IMG/VR virus record: IMGVR_UViG_3300027976_000020
Coordinates: 1 to 64,000 of that record
Strand: one strand, 5' to 3'
DNA length: 64,000 bases
Source of the DNA: a virus
Shown here: positions 45,342-53,363 of the stretch, one piece after another
Position numbering within the stretch: position 1 is the first letter of the stretch
Layout: the number at the start of each line of letters is the position of its first letter
Program-made: the position numbers and the translations under genes
Notes under the pieces: model-generated
The model's input: the letters and a program-made list of their open reading frames with translations, nothing else
The model's database searches: none
Told to the model about the DNA's origin: nothing

Positions 45342-45776
45342 ATGACATCATGGTACTATCAAAACATCTCAGTTGAGACATTACCCGAAGAATGTGTTGG
45401 ATTTGTATACTTAATCACAAATAATCTCTCCGGACGCAAGTACATAGGCAAAAAATTAGCAAAGTTCTCAAAAACATCAGTAAAAGTAGTAAAACAAAAG
45501 AACGGCATCAAAAAGAAAAAGCGCATACGCACAAAAATCGACAGTGATTGGCGTGAGTACTACGGATCAAGTATTGATCTAGCCGCAGACATCTTAACTT
45601 TAGGCACCGAAAACTTCTCCAGAGAAATACTTTATTATTGCGCATCCAAGGCAGCATGTTCATACATTGAAGCCAGAGAACAGTTCAATAGAAAAGTATT
45701 GGAATCAGACGATTATTACAATGGACAAATCAGTGTACGTGTACACGGTAGTCACATCAAAAACAAAACACTTTAA
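45342..45776 (+). CDS. GIY-YIG endonuclease, Seg-like
   Basis: The 144-residue protein has GFVYLITNNLSGRKYIGKK, the GIY-YIG strand pair, then a Lys-rich insert, DWREYYGSS with the conserved Arg and Tyr, and an acidic residue further on (IEAREQF) in the place of the metal-binding Glu. Such stand-alone nucleases are common in T4-like phages and spread by homing. No DNA-binding NUMOD element is evident. It ends just before the 415-nt gene-free region, which could be its associated non-coding element. Confidence 0.82.
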   Translation: MTSWYYQNISVETLPEECVGFVYLITNNLSGRKYIGKKLAKFSKTSVKVVKQKNGIKKKKRIRTKIDSDWREYYGSSIDLAADILTLGTENFSREILYYCASKAACSYIEAREQFNRKVLESDDYYNGQISVRVHGSHIKNKTL

Positions 45777-46142
45777 ATTCGATTACGACTCTGTGTTGGG
45801 TGCAATGGCCCAACCCCATTGAAGAACGGTGCAATACCCGGTCCGGACTTGGGTGTCAAAGGACAATGCTAACTTAAGGCAACAAATGGTTTGGGCTATG
45901 TGAAAAAGATACACCCCATGCTTATAGGACTTCGATTTATTATGGGGTCACTAGGGTTCCGTTGATACGTGAAGCTAGAGTAAGGGGTACCGGTCAACCG
46001 CCTCTGTGTAAGCAATTACAATCTCTTGATAATAAAGGCTGCTACACTCAGATAATGCTGTAAAAACCTTTTCACCGTGCATACGGTGAATTGTGACTGC
46101 GTAATCTAGATAATACTAGATACATTGATTGTTCTAACAAAT
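45777..46142. other. Long gene-free island with multiple inverted repeats; candidate structured RNA
   Basis: With the terminators that follow, this is the only stretch over 300 bases without a gene. I find no ORF with coding features on either strand. Helices seen: GTTGGG/CCCAAC (45795-45800 / 45809-45814) interleaved with CAATGG/CCATTG (45803-45808 / 45816-45821), which could form an H-type pseudoknot. ATACCC/GGGTGT pairs 45834-45839 with 45851-45856. ACCCCAT/ATGGGGT pairs 45913-45919 with 45942-45948. TTCACCGT/ACGGTGAA pairs 46071-46078 with 46083-46090 around a GCAT loop. It follows a GIY-YIG gene, but I do not find group I intron core elements. Strand and function are unknown. Confidence 0.5.
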
Positions 46143-46173
46143 AAAAAAAATTGATGAACGAAGTGAAATCAAT
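46143..46173 (-). terminator. Rho-independent terminator of the leftward hub operon
   Basis: On the minus strand ATTGAT (46168-46173) pairs with ATCAAT (46150-46155) across a 12-nt loop, followed by a run of eight T (46143-46150). It lies 19 nt beyond the stop of the nucleoside phosphorylase-like gene. Confidence 0.7.
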
Positions 46174-46191
46174 AGACTTGCTAGCAAGTCT
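46174..46191. terminator. Perfect 18-bp palindrome between convergent operons
   Basis: AGACTTGCTAGCAAGTCT is a perfect palindrome abutting the stop codon at 46192-46194. As RNA it forms an 8-bp stem on either strand. On the plus strand it is followed by TTTAA, so it may stop rightward transcription weakly. A protein-binding site is the alternative. Confidence 0.6.
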
Positions 46192-46728
46192 TTAACGTAT
46201 AGATAACTCTTTTAATTTGTTTATGTAATGCTTTTCACCTAAGGAAACTGTGTGTTTCCAATCTACATTTGCATTGCTGTCGGCTAAATCTGAGATATAT
46301 TTAAAACAAGTAAATTCTATTTTTGAATATTGGCATGCTTTGGCTATAGCATATGCTTCCATGTCAACCAAGTCTGCGGGTATTTCCAATACAGGATTGG
46401 ATACAAAATTATCTCCTGTGCTGCACGTGATACCATCAATGCCTATGGCTATATCTGATTCAAATGGCGTTTGTCCTGCTTTAAGTCCAAACGCTTTACA
46501 ATCCATGTCTCGCTGAACAAAGCGTGTGCACTGATACAATCCTGTGCCCACAGTGATACCACCTGCTGTACCAAAGTTTATAATGTGCTTTGGTTTGTAT
46601 TGTTCAATAAGACGGGCAGTACACAAGGCCGCATTGACCTTGCCTACTCCTGTAAAAAATACATTATCTCGGTGTTGTAACTCCAGCGGTGCTTCGTTGC
46701 TGATAGCAATCAAGATAATGGTATCCAT
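46192..46728 (-). CDS. Nucleoside phosphorylase / MTA-SAH nucleosidase-like enzyme
   Basis: The 178-residue protein starts at the ATG overlapping the upstream stop (TAATG); an earlier ATG at 46746 would lie inside the upstream gene. The PNP/UDP family features are GVGKVNAALCTARLI, IINFGTAGGI (phosphate/ribose loop), VDMEAYAIAKAC (the Met-Glu pair that binds ribose) and CFKYISDLAD with the catalytic Asp. It is shorter than bacterial Pfs/MTAN (about 230). Likely reaction: cleavage of the N-glycosidic bond of a purine nucleoside such as 5'-deoxyadenosine, MTA or SAH. That would suit a genome carrying several radical SAM enzymes. Confidence 0.82.
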   Translation of the reverse strand: MDTIILIAISNEAPLELQHRDNVFFTGVGKVNAALCTARLIEQYKPKHIINFGTAGGITVGTGLYQCTRFVQRDMDCKAFGLKAGQTPFESDIAIGIDGITCSTGDNFVSNPVLEIPADLVDMEAYAIAKACQYSKIEFTCFKYISDLADSNANVDWKHTVSLGEKHYINKLKELSIR

Positions 46729-47066
46729 TAGAACTGATCCGGCCAATCACGGAACAGTGCATGTTGAATAGTGTTGCAATCAACAAACTGGTTAAATGAT
46801 TTGTGTTTCACTTCGAGCTCGCCTTCTAGCGGCGCAACTCGTTTAAATGCACTGTCCATTTGTGCCATGCCAGTGAACTCCATAAGTATCATCCACTCAG
46901 GCATGTCTGCAATGCTGCGGAATCCCAGTTTACAACGAGTAATTCTGTAACTTTCCATTTTGCCTTCACCAATTAAATGATCAAAAAAACTTTTCATTCC
47001 GTTGACCCATTCAAGGTCTGTAAGGTCGCCTTCTTTGTTTGCCCAAATTGTATATACGTCTGCCAT
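46728..47066 (-). CDS. Conserved-type small protein (dimeric alpha/beta barrel-like)
   Basis: The 112-residue protein (MADVYTIWANKEGDLTDLEW ... LGFRSIADMPEWMILMEF) has a beta-alpha-beta pattern resembling small ferredoxin-like barrel proteins of unknown function. No catalytic motif is evident. It starts 1 nt after the upstream stop and shares its last bases with the nucleosidase start, so the two are translationally coupled and may act together. Confidence 0.65.
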   Translation of the reverse strand: MADVYTIWANKEGDLTDLEWVNGMKSFFDHLIGEGKMESYRITRCKLGFRSIADMPEWMILMEFTGMAQMDSAFKRVAPLEGELEVKHKSFNQFVDCNTIQHALFRDWPDQF

Positions 47067-47067
47067 G

Positions 47068-47499
47068 TTATAGTGGTCCTAAAATTTCAAAGCCCTGCAT
47101 GCTTTGTTTGTATAAGTGAGCCTGTTCCAGATACAAGTATTCAAAACCCCGCTCACGATATATTGCACACTCAGTTTGTAAACTTTCTATACCAAGCCGT
47201 AGCTTGGGTGTTCGATAGTCCCAGGCAAACTGAGCGCACAATGCGTTCTTGCTGTTGTAGCGTTCAATCAAACTGAACGCTACCAATTCTCCGTTGTTGC
47301 GATAACCAACAACATCTGTGTTTGGTGCTGTGTATCTACAATCAAATATAGGCATTACACTGGCAAAATGTCGATAGATACAGTAGCGTTTGTATATTTC
47401 GTTCAACTGATCTATGTCTGGATCTGTTATGTAATACCAGTCGCATGTCTGCTTGTAATCAGTTTTACTAAGATCTATTCTGGCAAATTGATAACTCAC
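47068..47499 (-). CDS. Acyltransferase-like (GNAT / arginyl-transferase-like) protein
   Basis: I favour the GTG start at 47499 because it overlaps the upstream TGA in the common GTGA arrangement; a longer ATG form at 47550 exists. The 143-residue form contains VVGYRNNGELVAFSLIERYN, then FAWDYRTPKLRLGIESLQTE and a FEYLYLEQ strand. This resembles the C-terminal GNAT-like fold of aminoacyl-protein transferases (FDYRxPxLxLG...YxYLG). Substrate unknown; attachment of an acyl or aminoacyl group to protein is one possibility. Confidence 0.58.
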   Translation of the reverse strand: MSYQFARIDLSKTDYKQTCDWYYITDPDIDQLNEIYKRYCIYRHFASVMPIFDCRYTAPNTDVVGYRNNGELVAFSLIERYNSKNALCAQFAWDYRTPKLRLGIESLQTECAIYRERGFEYLYLEQAHLYKQSMQGFEILGPL

Positions 47500-47999
47500 C
47501 GAGGATCTTTTCTGTTGTTGAACAGCGCGGTCAAGTACTCTTCTGGCCATGTGTGATAAAATCCTTTGCTGGCCATTTGTTCTGCACTGTCATCAAGTTT
47601 GCTTAAACTTTGCACCAACGACAGTGCATACTTGCCTTGATTCATACATACTCCGTTGACTAACTCTGTTTCTGCTGGATGATCTTCCAGCACTAATAAA
47701 TCTTTTGCAACTAAAAATTCTTTATTGGCATCTTCCAATGCTTGATGAAAGCGAGCGTAATGGACTTCTGTAGGATCGTATGCGTAAATTATAACTTCGT
47801 ACTTGCCCATGCCCTGTCGACAACAATTCTTTAAATCAAAATAAGGGTTAACTCCCACTAGAATATTGACTGTTCCGGTCAACCGTGCCTTGCGAGCAAA
47901 CGGACACGGCGCCCATCCTCCCAATGCAGGATGCGGAACTTCTACAAAGTTCTCTGACCATGCTAGTATGTCTTGTTTTACTGTTTCTAAGTTTAACAT
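47496..47999 (-). CDS. Hypothetical protein with CPFARKA motif
   Basis: The 167-residue protein begins MLNLETVKQDILAWSENFVE followed by GGWAPCPFARKARL. A CPFA motif in that position recalls the small DUF1415 family, but the rest is not clearly similar. Two further cysteines (DLKNCCRQ) are present. It lies 1 nt downstream of the gp51-like gene and overlaps the next gene by 4 nt. No function can be given. Confidence 0.6.
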   Translation of the reverse strand: MLNLETVKQDILAWSENFVEVPHPALGGWAPCPFARKARLTGTVNILVGVNPYFDLKNCCRQGMGKYEVIIYAYDPTEVHYARFHQALEDANKEFLVAKDLLVLEDHPAETELVNGVCMNQGKYALSLVQSLSKLDDSAEQMASKGFYHTWPEEYLTALFNNRKDPR

Positions 48000-48000
48000 T

Positions 48001-48213
48001 TCAAAAGAACGGTAGGCCGCTTTTCTTTGTTGTCTCTAAATTGTCTTTGATAATTTGCGAAACTGTAGTACGCTCATCCGGGCTAAGGTTCAATGCAGCC
48101 TCGTATGACAATCCGCCTCGCATGTACCAAACCATTTTCAACGCCTCTTGTTTGATTTCTCTACTTTCTTTTTCCATCTGGTCTACCCATTTGGAAATTT
48201 CGTCAGAGTCCAA
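48001..48213 (-). CDS. 51: gp51-like baseplate hub assembly protein
   Basis: The 70-residue protein starts at TTG, only 2 nt after the TAG stop of gp26. Features are a charged amphipathic N-terminal helix, then MVWYMRGGLSYEAALNLSPD, and the ending DNLETTKKSGLPFF. The YMRGG ... LSPxER ... NxExTxKxG pattern is what I associate with the small hub assembly factor gp51 in T4-like phages, which in T4 is also encoded beside gp26. Confidence in the number is moderate; in the gene, high. Confidence 0.68.
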   Translation of the reverse strand: MDSDEISKWVDQMEKESREIKQEALKMVWYMRGGLSYEAALNLSPDERTTVSQIIKDNLETTKKSGLPFF

Positions 48214-48215
48214 GA

Positions 48216-49052
48216 CTAAGAGGCGTCCTCGAAAAAACTTGTCATGTCCAATGTGATAGCTTGTTGATATTCTTTTTCACACGCAGCGCATTTCAATTTC
48301 ATTGGCTGAATCTCGCCTTCTGCTTTGACATTGACAATATGATCTCTTATTTTTCCAAACAATCGCCGATCACAATTTTTCAACATGTCTTCGATAAATT
48401 CAGGTTCACTGACCAATGAATCTGGAGTTTTAACAGCAGAAATACTTTGTGCAATAGCACTTATTGTAATTTCGGTAATTTTTGTCAACGCTGCACTCAA
48501 TGCAGACATGCGTAGGTCGTCGGGCATGTCTGTACTGGGCAACACTTGTAAAATCTTTTGTTCTTCAAACTGACGCTGATTGTTGTCGTTTAAATTTTTG
48601 TAGGTCATTGGTTTGAAGAAGATTTCAAGATCGCCATCGTGTATTGATTTTGAATAGTCCGGCGGTCGCATACGCTCCATGACTGTTCTAAGATCTAGCC
48701 CATAGTCTGCTTCGTTTTGGCAATGAGGACAACTTGTTGAAATTTCCATAGTATGCCCGTAACTGGCGATGCGAATAGCAACAAGAATAGTATCTACATC
48801 CATCGCAGGAATTGCCCATGGATCTTGTATGCTGGGTATACAACTTTTTATAACATTAACAACAGCATTGCCGTTGAACAATGCATCTGGTGTTCTGTAT
48901 GTAATTTCGTCAATTGCAGTCATTGGATACACTGGCAACTCGCGGTTTGCTGGAATGTTTATTGCTGTTTCGGGATAATATTTTCCGTCACTTGGCAACT
49001 TGACATAAATTGCTGGTTGCCTAAAATATTGTGTTAACGGGTTGGTTGACAT
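48216..49052 (-). CDS. 26: Baseplate hub subunit gp26
   Basis: The 278-residue protein has an N-terminus LTQYFRQPAIYVKLPSDGKY that matches hub-assembly proteins of T4-like phages, then PMTAIDEITYRTPDALFNG. Two CxxC pairs (SCPHC near 109 and KCAAC near 260) suggest a zinc ribbon. T4 gp26 is 208 residues. It is the first gene of the leftward hub operon and ends in TAG, showing TAG is used as a normal stop in this genome. The ribosome site AGGA is 8-9 nt before the ATG. Confidence 0.82.
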   Translation of the reverse strand: MSTNPLTQYFRQPAIYVKLPSDGKYYPETAINIPANRELPVYPMTAIDEITYRTPDALFNGNAVVNVIKSCIPSIQDPWAIPAMDVDTILVAIRIASYGHTMEISTSCPHCQNEADYGLDLRTVMERMRPPDYSKSIHDGDLEIFFKPMTYKNLNDNNQRQFEEQKILQVLPSTDMPDDLRMSALSAALTKITEITISAIAQSISAVKTPDSLVSEPEFIEDMLKNCDRRLFGKIRDHIVNVKAEGEIQPMKLKCAACEKEYQQAITLDMTSFFEDAS

Positions 49053-49064
49053 GCGATTTTCCTA

Positions 49065-49072
49065 TATAAATA
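49065..49072 (+). promoter_or_regulatory. Exact T4 late promoter box TATAAATA
   Basis: TATAAATA is a perfect match to the T4 late consensus, in the divergent gap between gp26 (leftward) and the tape-measure gene (rightward, ATG 36 nt downstream). It is the best late promoter of the window. Confidence 0.75.
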
Positions 49073-49108
49073 TAGTTATGGTAAAATCTAACCCAGGCCA
49101 ATAAAATT

Positions 49109-51508
49109 ATGACACCCGAAGAACAAGAACAGCAAGAAACTCTTATCAAGTTAAACAACGCGCAAAGGCAAGCCGTTTACGAAACAGAACAGTTTGGTAA
49201 AGTTACTGATGAAACTGCTGCCAAGTTGTCTCAGTTACAATCTAGTTTAACCAACAATTTCAAAGCCTTGGGCAACAGTGGCATCAGCTTGGCCAAGCAA
49301 TTAAACAACGGTGCTATTGGCGCTTCTGTGTTCAACGATTCAATTGGATCACTAACTGATGTTATAGGAGACTTGGTTGGACTGCTTCCGTATGTTGGTA
49401 CTGCACTTAAAACTATAGTCAAAGGTGCAAGCGAATACACACAAGCAGTAAACAAACAAACAGATGCATTGTTTGAAAGTTATGAACAAATGTCCAAGAT
49501 CGGTGCTGCTGGCGCAGGCGGCATGCAATCTGTTTACGATAACCTAAAAAAACTCAACCTTGGTGTCAATGAGCTGGACAAGTTTGTGGCCATTGTTGGC
49601 GAAAATTCTGACACGTTATATAAATTTGGGCAAACAGTAGGCGGCGGACTTACTGAGTTTGCCAATGTTGCAAACTCGATACAGCAGAGTGATGTAGGCC
49701 GTCGGTTCATGGAAATGGGTATCAGTGTTGATGAAATCAACAACGGTATTGCCAGCTATATGAGAATGCAAACAATTGGCGGAGTACGACAACAAATGTC
49801 TACTGATCAATTAATCAATGCTTCAAAAGACTATATCAGAGAAATTGATTTACTATCCAAAGTCACTGGACAAACTAGAAAACAACAAGAAGAGGCCATG
49901 GAAAGTGCAATGGCCGAAGAACGTTTTGCTGCGTTTAGAACAGAACTACAACTTCGTGCCAATATGGGTGACGAAGCTGCCAAAGCTCAACTGAAAGAAG
50001 TTGATACTTTAACCAAGAGTTTGGCCAAAGAAGCACCAAAGTTAAGAGTAGGAGTGTTGAATCTTTTGTCTGGTACATTGGACAATCCAGAAGCACAAAA
50101 AATAGCAAGAGGAATGCCAACTGCTACTGCGGCATTGCAAAAAGGAGCATTCAAAGCCAACGACATACTCAATGCAATGCAAAAAGATACAAGCAGAACC
50201 ATTGGCAAGTCCGGCGAAGGATTTGGTGTAGCTCTTGGTAAATTGGGAATATTTGGCGAAACATTTGGTGACTTCAACGAAACAGTAAAACTAGCAAACA
50301 TGAATGTGTATGGCACGCTGGAAGAAAGAATGGCAGCAGCCAAAGTTGAGCAACAGGTAACAGATCAAAATACCAAAGATGCCAACCAAACTCGTGTCAA
50401 TAACCGTACAGCACGTCAGAGTCTCAATGATTTGATCAATGCCGGTATAGGACCAGTTACAACTGCAATGAAAGGTCTGTCAACTGCAACAGAAACCACA
50501 ATTACTGCATTTGAAAAAATGGCCAACACAATGGGCATTGAAACTAGGAAACGCGAGTTGGCACCAGCAGCATCTCCACGTCCCGCAGGTCGTGCAGTAC
50601 CTGCAGTTACAAGACCATCAGTAACACCACGCCCGCCGGGCGGAACGTCTACTCAGACAAGTGGGTCTGGCACCTTGTTGCAACAAAAAATTATACAAGC
50701 CGAAAGTGGCGGCAGAAATATACCAAATCAAAGCGGCCCTGGTGGTAAAGCAACAAGTTCTGCATACGGAGTTGCTCAAATAACCAAAGGCACATTTGAA
50801 GATTTGGTAAAGAACGCACAACCAAGCAGCCCGTTGTATGGTAAAACTCATGATGATATGAAAGCTGATGTAGGCTTACAATACGAAGCGTTGAGTGCGT
50901 TAACAGACAAAAATAAATCTATCTTGGCAAAAGCAGGTGTTAGTACAACTGACGCTGCAATGTATTTGGCACACTTCTTAGGTCCATACGGCGCAGTAAA
51001 AGCGCTGAAAGTAGGTGATTCATCAATGCTAAACTCTGCTGTGAATCAAAAGCAGATTGATGCAAACCCTAATTTGCAAAAAATGTCAACTGTTGGAGAT
51101 TTGAAAACTTGGGCTGACCAAAAAATGGGTGGCGGTGGTTATAAGTTTGGCGGCATTGATTCAATGCTAAACTCTGCTGTGAATCAAAAGCAGATTGATG
51201 CAAACCCTAATTTGCAAAAAATGTCAACTGTTGGAGATTTGAAAACTTGGGCTGACCAAAAAATGGGTGGCGGTGGTTATAAGTTTGGCGGCATTGCAAC
51301 TGGGCCAGACTCCGGGTATGAAACTACATTACATGGCACAGAAGCAGTGGTACCGTTGCCAAATGGCAATAGCATACCGGTTGAAATGCAAGGCAACAGC
51401 GAACAAATGGGATTGATGTCGGCGCAACTGTCAAGACTAGACGATATTGTGCGTGTGATGCAAAACCAGCTGGGCGTGTCGCAGAAACTTTTACAGTACG
51501 CACAGTAA
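49109..51508 (+). CDS. Tail tape-measure protein with lytic transglycosylase-like domain
   Basis: The 799-residue protein has a helical, Gln/Lys/Ala-rich N-terminal two thirds, with a hydrophobic segment (IGDLVGLLPYVGTALKTIV, near 85-105) as in tape measures that line the tube. From about residue 522, KIIQAESGGRN ... SAYGVAQITKGTFEDL is the catalytic Glu and SxYGxxQI signature of SLT/lysozyme-fold muramidases. The end has ETTLHGTEAVVPLPNG, common at tape-measure C-termini. The location beside hub gp26/gp51 parallels the T4 hub cluster with gp29. A 46-residue unit is tandemly duplicated downstream of the enzymatic domain. Confidence 0.85.
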   Translation: MTPEEQEQQETLIKLNNAQRQAVYETEQFGKVTDETAAKLSQLQSSLTNNFKALGNSGISLAKQLNNGAIGASVFNDSIGSLTDVIGDLVGLLPYVGTALKTIVKGASEYTQAVNKQTDALFESYEQMSKIGAAGAGGMQSVYDNLKKLNLGVNELDKFVAIVGENSDTLYKFGQTVGGGLTEFANVANSIQQSDVGRRFMEMGISVDEINNGIASYMRMQTIGGVRQQMSTDQLINASKDYIREIDLLSKVTGQTRKQQEEAMESAMAEERFAAFRTELQLRANMGDEAAKAQLKEVDTLTKSLAKEAPKLRVGVLNLLSGTLDNPEAQKIARGMPTATAALQKGAFKANDILNAMQKDTSRTIGKSGEGFGVALGKLGIFGETFGDFNETVKLANMNVYGTLEERMAAAKVEQQVTDQNTKDANQTRVNNRTARQSLNDLINAGIGPVTTAMKGLSTATETTITAFEKMANTMGIETRKRELAPAASPRPAGRAVPAVTRPSVTPRPPGGTSTQTSGSGTLLQQKIIQAESGGRNIPNQSGPGGKATSSAYGVAQITKGTFEDLVKNAQPSSPLYGKTHDDMKADVGLQYEALSALTDKNKSILAKAGVSTTDAAMYLAHFLGPYGAVKALKVGDSSMLNSAVNQKQIDANPNLQKMSTVGDLKTWADQKMGGGGYKFGGIDSMLNSAVNQKQIDANPNLQKMSTVGDLKTWADQKMGGGGYKFGGIATGPDSGYETTLHGTEAVVPLPNGNSIPVEMQGNSEQMGLMSAQLSRLDDIVRVMQNQLGVSQKLLQYAQ
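51023..51296 (+). repeat. 138-bp tandem duplication in tape-measure gene
   Basis: Positions 51023-51158 and 51161-51296 are identical (136 of 138 bases per period). The unit encodes SMLNSAVNQKQIDANPNLQK and the following residues to GGYKFGG, 46 residues per period, keeping frame. Synonymous positions are unchanged, so the event is recent or an assembly effect. Confidence 0.97.
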
Positions 51509-51513
51509 CATAC

Positions 51514-51521
51514 GGTAAATA
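51514..51521 (+). promoter_or_regulatory. Late-box-like GGTAAATA before gp20
   Basis: GGTAAATACATG lies 27 nt before the gp20 ATG, with an AAAGGA ribosome site between them. The C after the box also matches the extended T4 consensus. Confidence 0.5.
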
Positions 51522-51548
51522 CATGCTGTATGTTAAAGGAATTTCTCA

Positions 51549-53363
51549 ATGGCTGAATCAAACAATGGCAAAAACGGACGCAATGGAGGGTGGCGCAAGT
51601 ACTTCAAAATTGCTGACGGTGATGCCAACGGACAACTTAGTCCTATTTCCGGAAACAATGCCAACGGATTACCCGGCTACAACAGACAAACAGGCAGCGG
51701 CAACACTGGCTCTGCCAACGATTTTGCTTTTAGAAATTATGCAAGCCGCCTACCAGAAGTGTATTCAGGGCATCCCAACCGTGTTGAGCGATACAATCAA
51801 TACGAAAGCATGGACATGGATTCAGAAATCAATGCATGTTTAGACATTATTGCTGAGTTCAGTACACAAAACAACGAAGACAACAACACACCGTTTGACA
51901 TTGTATTCAAAGATACGCCTACTGATCACGAAGTAGAAATTATCAAAAAACAATTGCAGCAATGGACCAAGTTGAACAAACTGGACCAACGCATGTTCAA
52001 ACTGTTCCGCAACACCATCAAGTACGGCGATCAAGTGTTTGTGCGTGATCCAGAAACATTTGAAATGTACTGGGTTGACATGGTCAAAGTAAGTCGTGTG
52101 ATTGTAAATGAAAGTGAGGGCAAGCGTCCCGAACAGTATGTTATTCGCGACATCAATCCCAACTTTGAAAATTTAAGCATTGCCCCCAAAACCACCAGCG
52201 ATTACTATGTGAGTCGTGCCACAGGATCTGCAGGACAAAACAGTTATTCAACACCTGGCGGTGGCGGTGGAGGACAAGGCGGTGCCAGTGGCAGTAGGTT
52301 TACACAAGCAATGAACGAAACCACTGTGGATTCCAAACACGTTGTGCATTTGAGTTTGAATGAAGGACTTGACTTCTTTTGGCCATTTGGACAAAGCATT
52401 TTAGAAAACATTTACAAAGTTTATAAACAAAAAGAATTGTTAGAAGACGCAGTGCTTATCTATCGTGTAAGCCGTGCTCCGGAACGTAGAGTATTCAAAA
52501 TTGACGTGGGCAATATGCCAAGTCATATGGCTATGGCTTTTGTTGAGCGTGTTAAAAATGAAATGCATCAGCGTAGAATCCCCACTGTAAACGGAGGTGG
52601 CGCCAACATGATGGATGCTGCATACAATCCACTCAGCATTAATGAAGATTACTTTTTCCCCCAAACAGCAGACGGCCGAGGATCCAGTGTAGACACACTG
52701 CCGGGCGGTTCGGGCCTTGGCGAAATTGATGACTTGAAGTATTTCAACAACAAAATGGCCCGCGGCTTGCGTGTGCCCAGCAGCTACTTGCCTACTGGAC
52801 CAGACGACTCTGACCGTGCTATGAATGACGGAAAAGTAGGAACAGCATTGATTCAAGAATATCGTTTCAACCAGTACTGCGAACGCTTGCAGCGTTTGAT
52901 CATGCAAAAACTGGATGACGAATTTAAGATGTTTATGAAGTGGCGCGGATTCAACATTGACAACAGTATTTTTGATATTGTTCTTGGACCGCCACAGAAC
53001 TTTGCCAGCTACCGTCAAGCAGAAATGGACACAAGTAGAGTTAGTACGTTTGCTTCATTGGAGCAGTTGCCTTATATGAGCAAGCGTTTCTTGATGGAAC
53101 GTTACTTGGGATTGAGTCAAGAAGAGATTGCAGAAAACTCTAAGCTATGGCTTGAAGAACGCGACCAGCCAGAACTCAGAACCACACAAGGACAAGACTT
53201 GCGTAGTATCGGTATTACCCCTGCTGGCATGGAAGGTGATATCGAAACCGGTGATGCATTTTCTGCAATGCCACCAGACGGCAGTGCTGACATGGGTGCC
53301 GTCCAGGGCGCACCTGCTGGTCCTGGCACTGCGCCAAGTGCTGTTCCTCCGGCAACTGCATAA
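51549..53363 (+). CDS. 20: Portal vertex protein gp20
   Basis: The 604-residue protein (T4: 524) has the portal signature blocks RYNQYESMDMDSEINACLDI, NTPFDIVFKD, FRNTIKYGDQVFVRDPET and GRGSSVDTLPGGSGLGEIDD, then PSSYLPTGPDDSDR. It forms the dodecameric ring through which DNA enters and leaves and which nucleates the prohead. A Gly-rich insertion (TPGGGGGGQGGASGSRF) lies near residue 240. It begins the head module gp20 - small gene - core protein - gp21 - gp22 - gp23, the T4 order. Confidence 0.96.
   Translation: MAESNNGKNGRNGGWRKYFKIADGDANGQLSPISGNNANGLPGYNRQTGSGNTGSANDFAFRNYASRLPEVYSGHPNRVERYNQYESMDMDSEINACLDIIAEFSTQNNEDNNTPFDIVFKDTPTDHEVEIIKKQLQQWTKLNKLDQRMFKLFRNTIKYGDQVFVRDPETFEMYWVDMVKVSRVIVNESEGKRPEQYVIRDINPNFENLSIAPKTTSDYYVSRATGSAGQNSYSTPGGGGGGQGGASGSRFTQAMNETTVDSKHVVHLSLNEGLDFFWPFGQSILENIYKVYKQKELLEDAVLIYRVSRAPERRVFKIDVGNMPSHMAMAFVERVKNEMHQRRIPTVNGGGANMMDAAYNPLSINEDYFFPQTADGRGSSVDTLPGGSGLGEIDDLKYFNNKMARGLRVPSSYLPTGPDDSDRAMNDGKVGTALIQEYRFNQYCERLQRLIMQKLDDEFKMFMKWRGFNIDNSIFDIVLGPPQNFASYRQAEMDTSRVSTFASLEQLPYMSKRFLMERYLGLSQEEIAENSKLWLEERDQPELRTTQGQDLRSIGITPAGMEGDIETGDAFSAMPPDGSADMGAVQGAPAGPGTAPSAVPPATA

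Noticed and set aside
46105-46122. Direct repeat CTAGATA twice near 46105-46122
   Set aside because: Seven bases at short distance in AT-rich DNA; could be chance and supports no specific feature.
45777-46191. Group I or group II intron
   Set aside because: I could not identify P/Q/R/S core segments or a domain V hairpin, and flanking genes are not split halves of one gene. Kept only as a structured non-coding candidate.
45777-46191. tRNA or tmRNA
   Set aside because: No cloverleaf with a GGTTCRA T-arm and no CCA end was seen here or elsewhere in the window.
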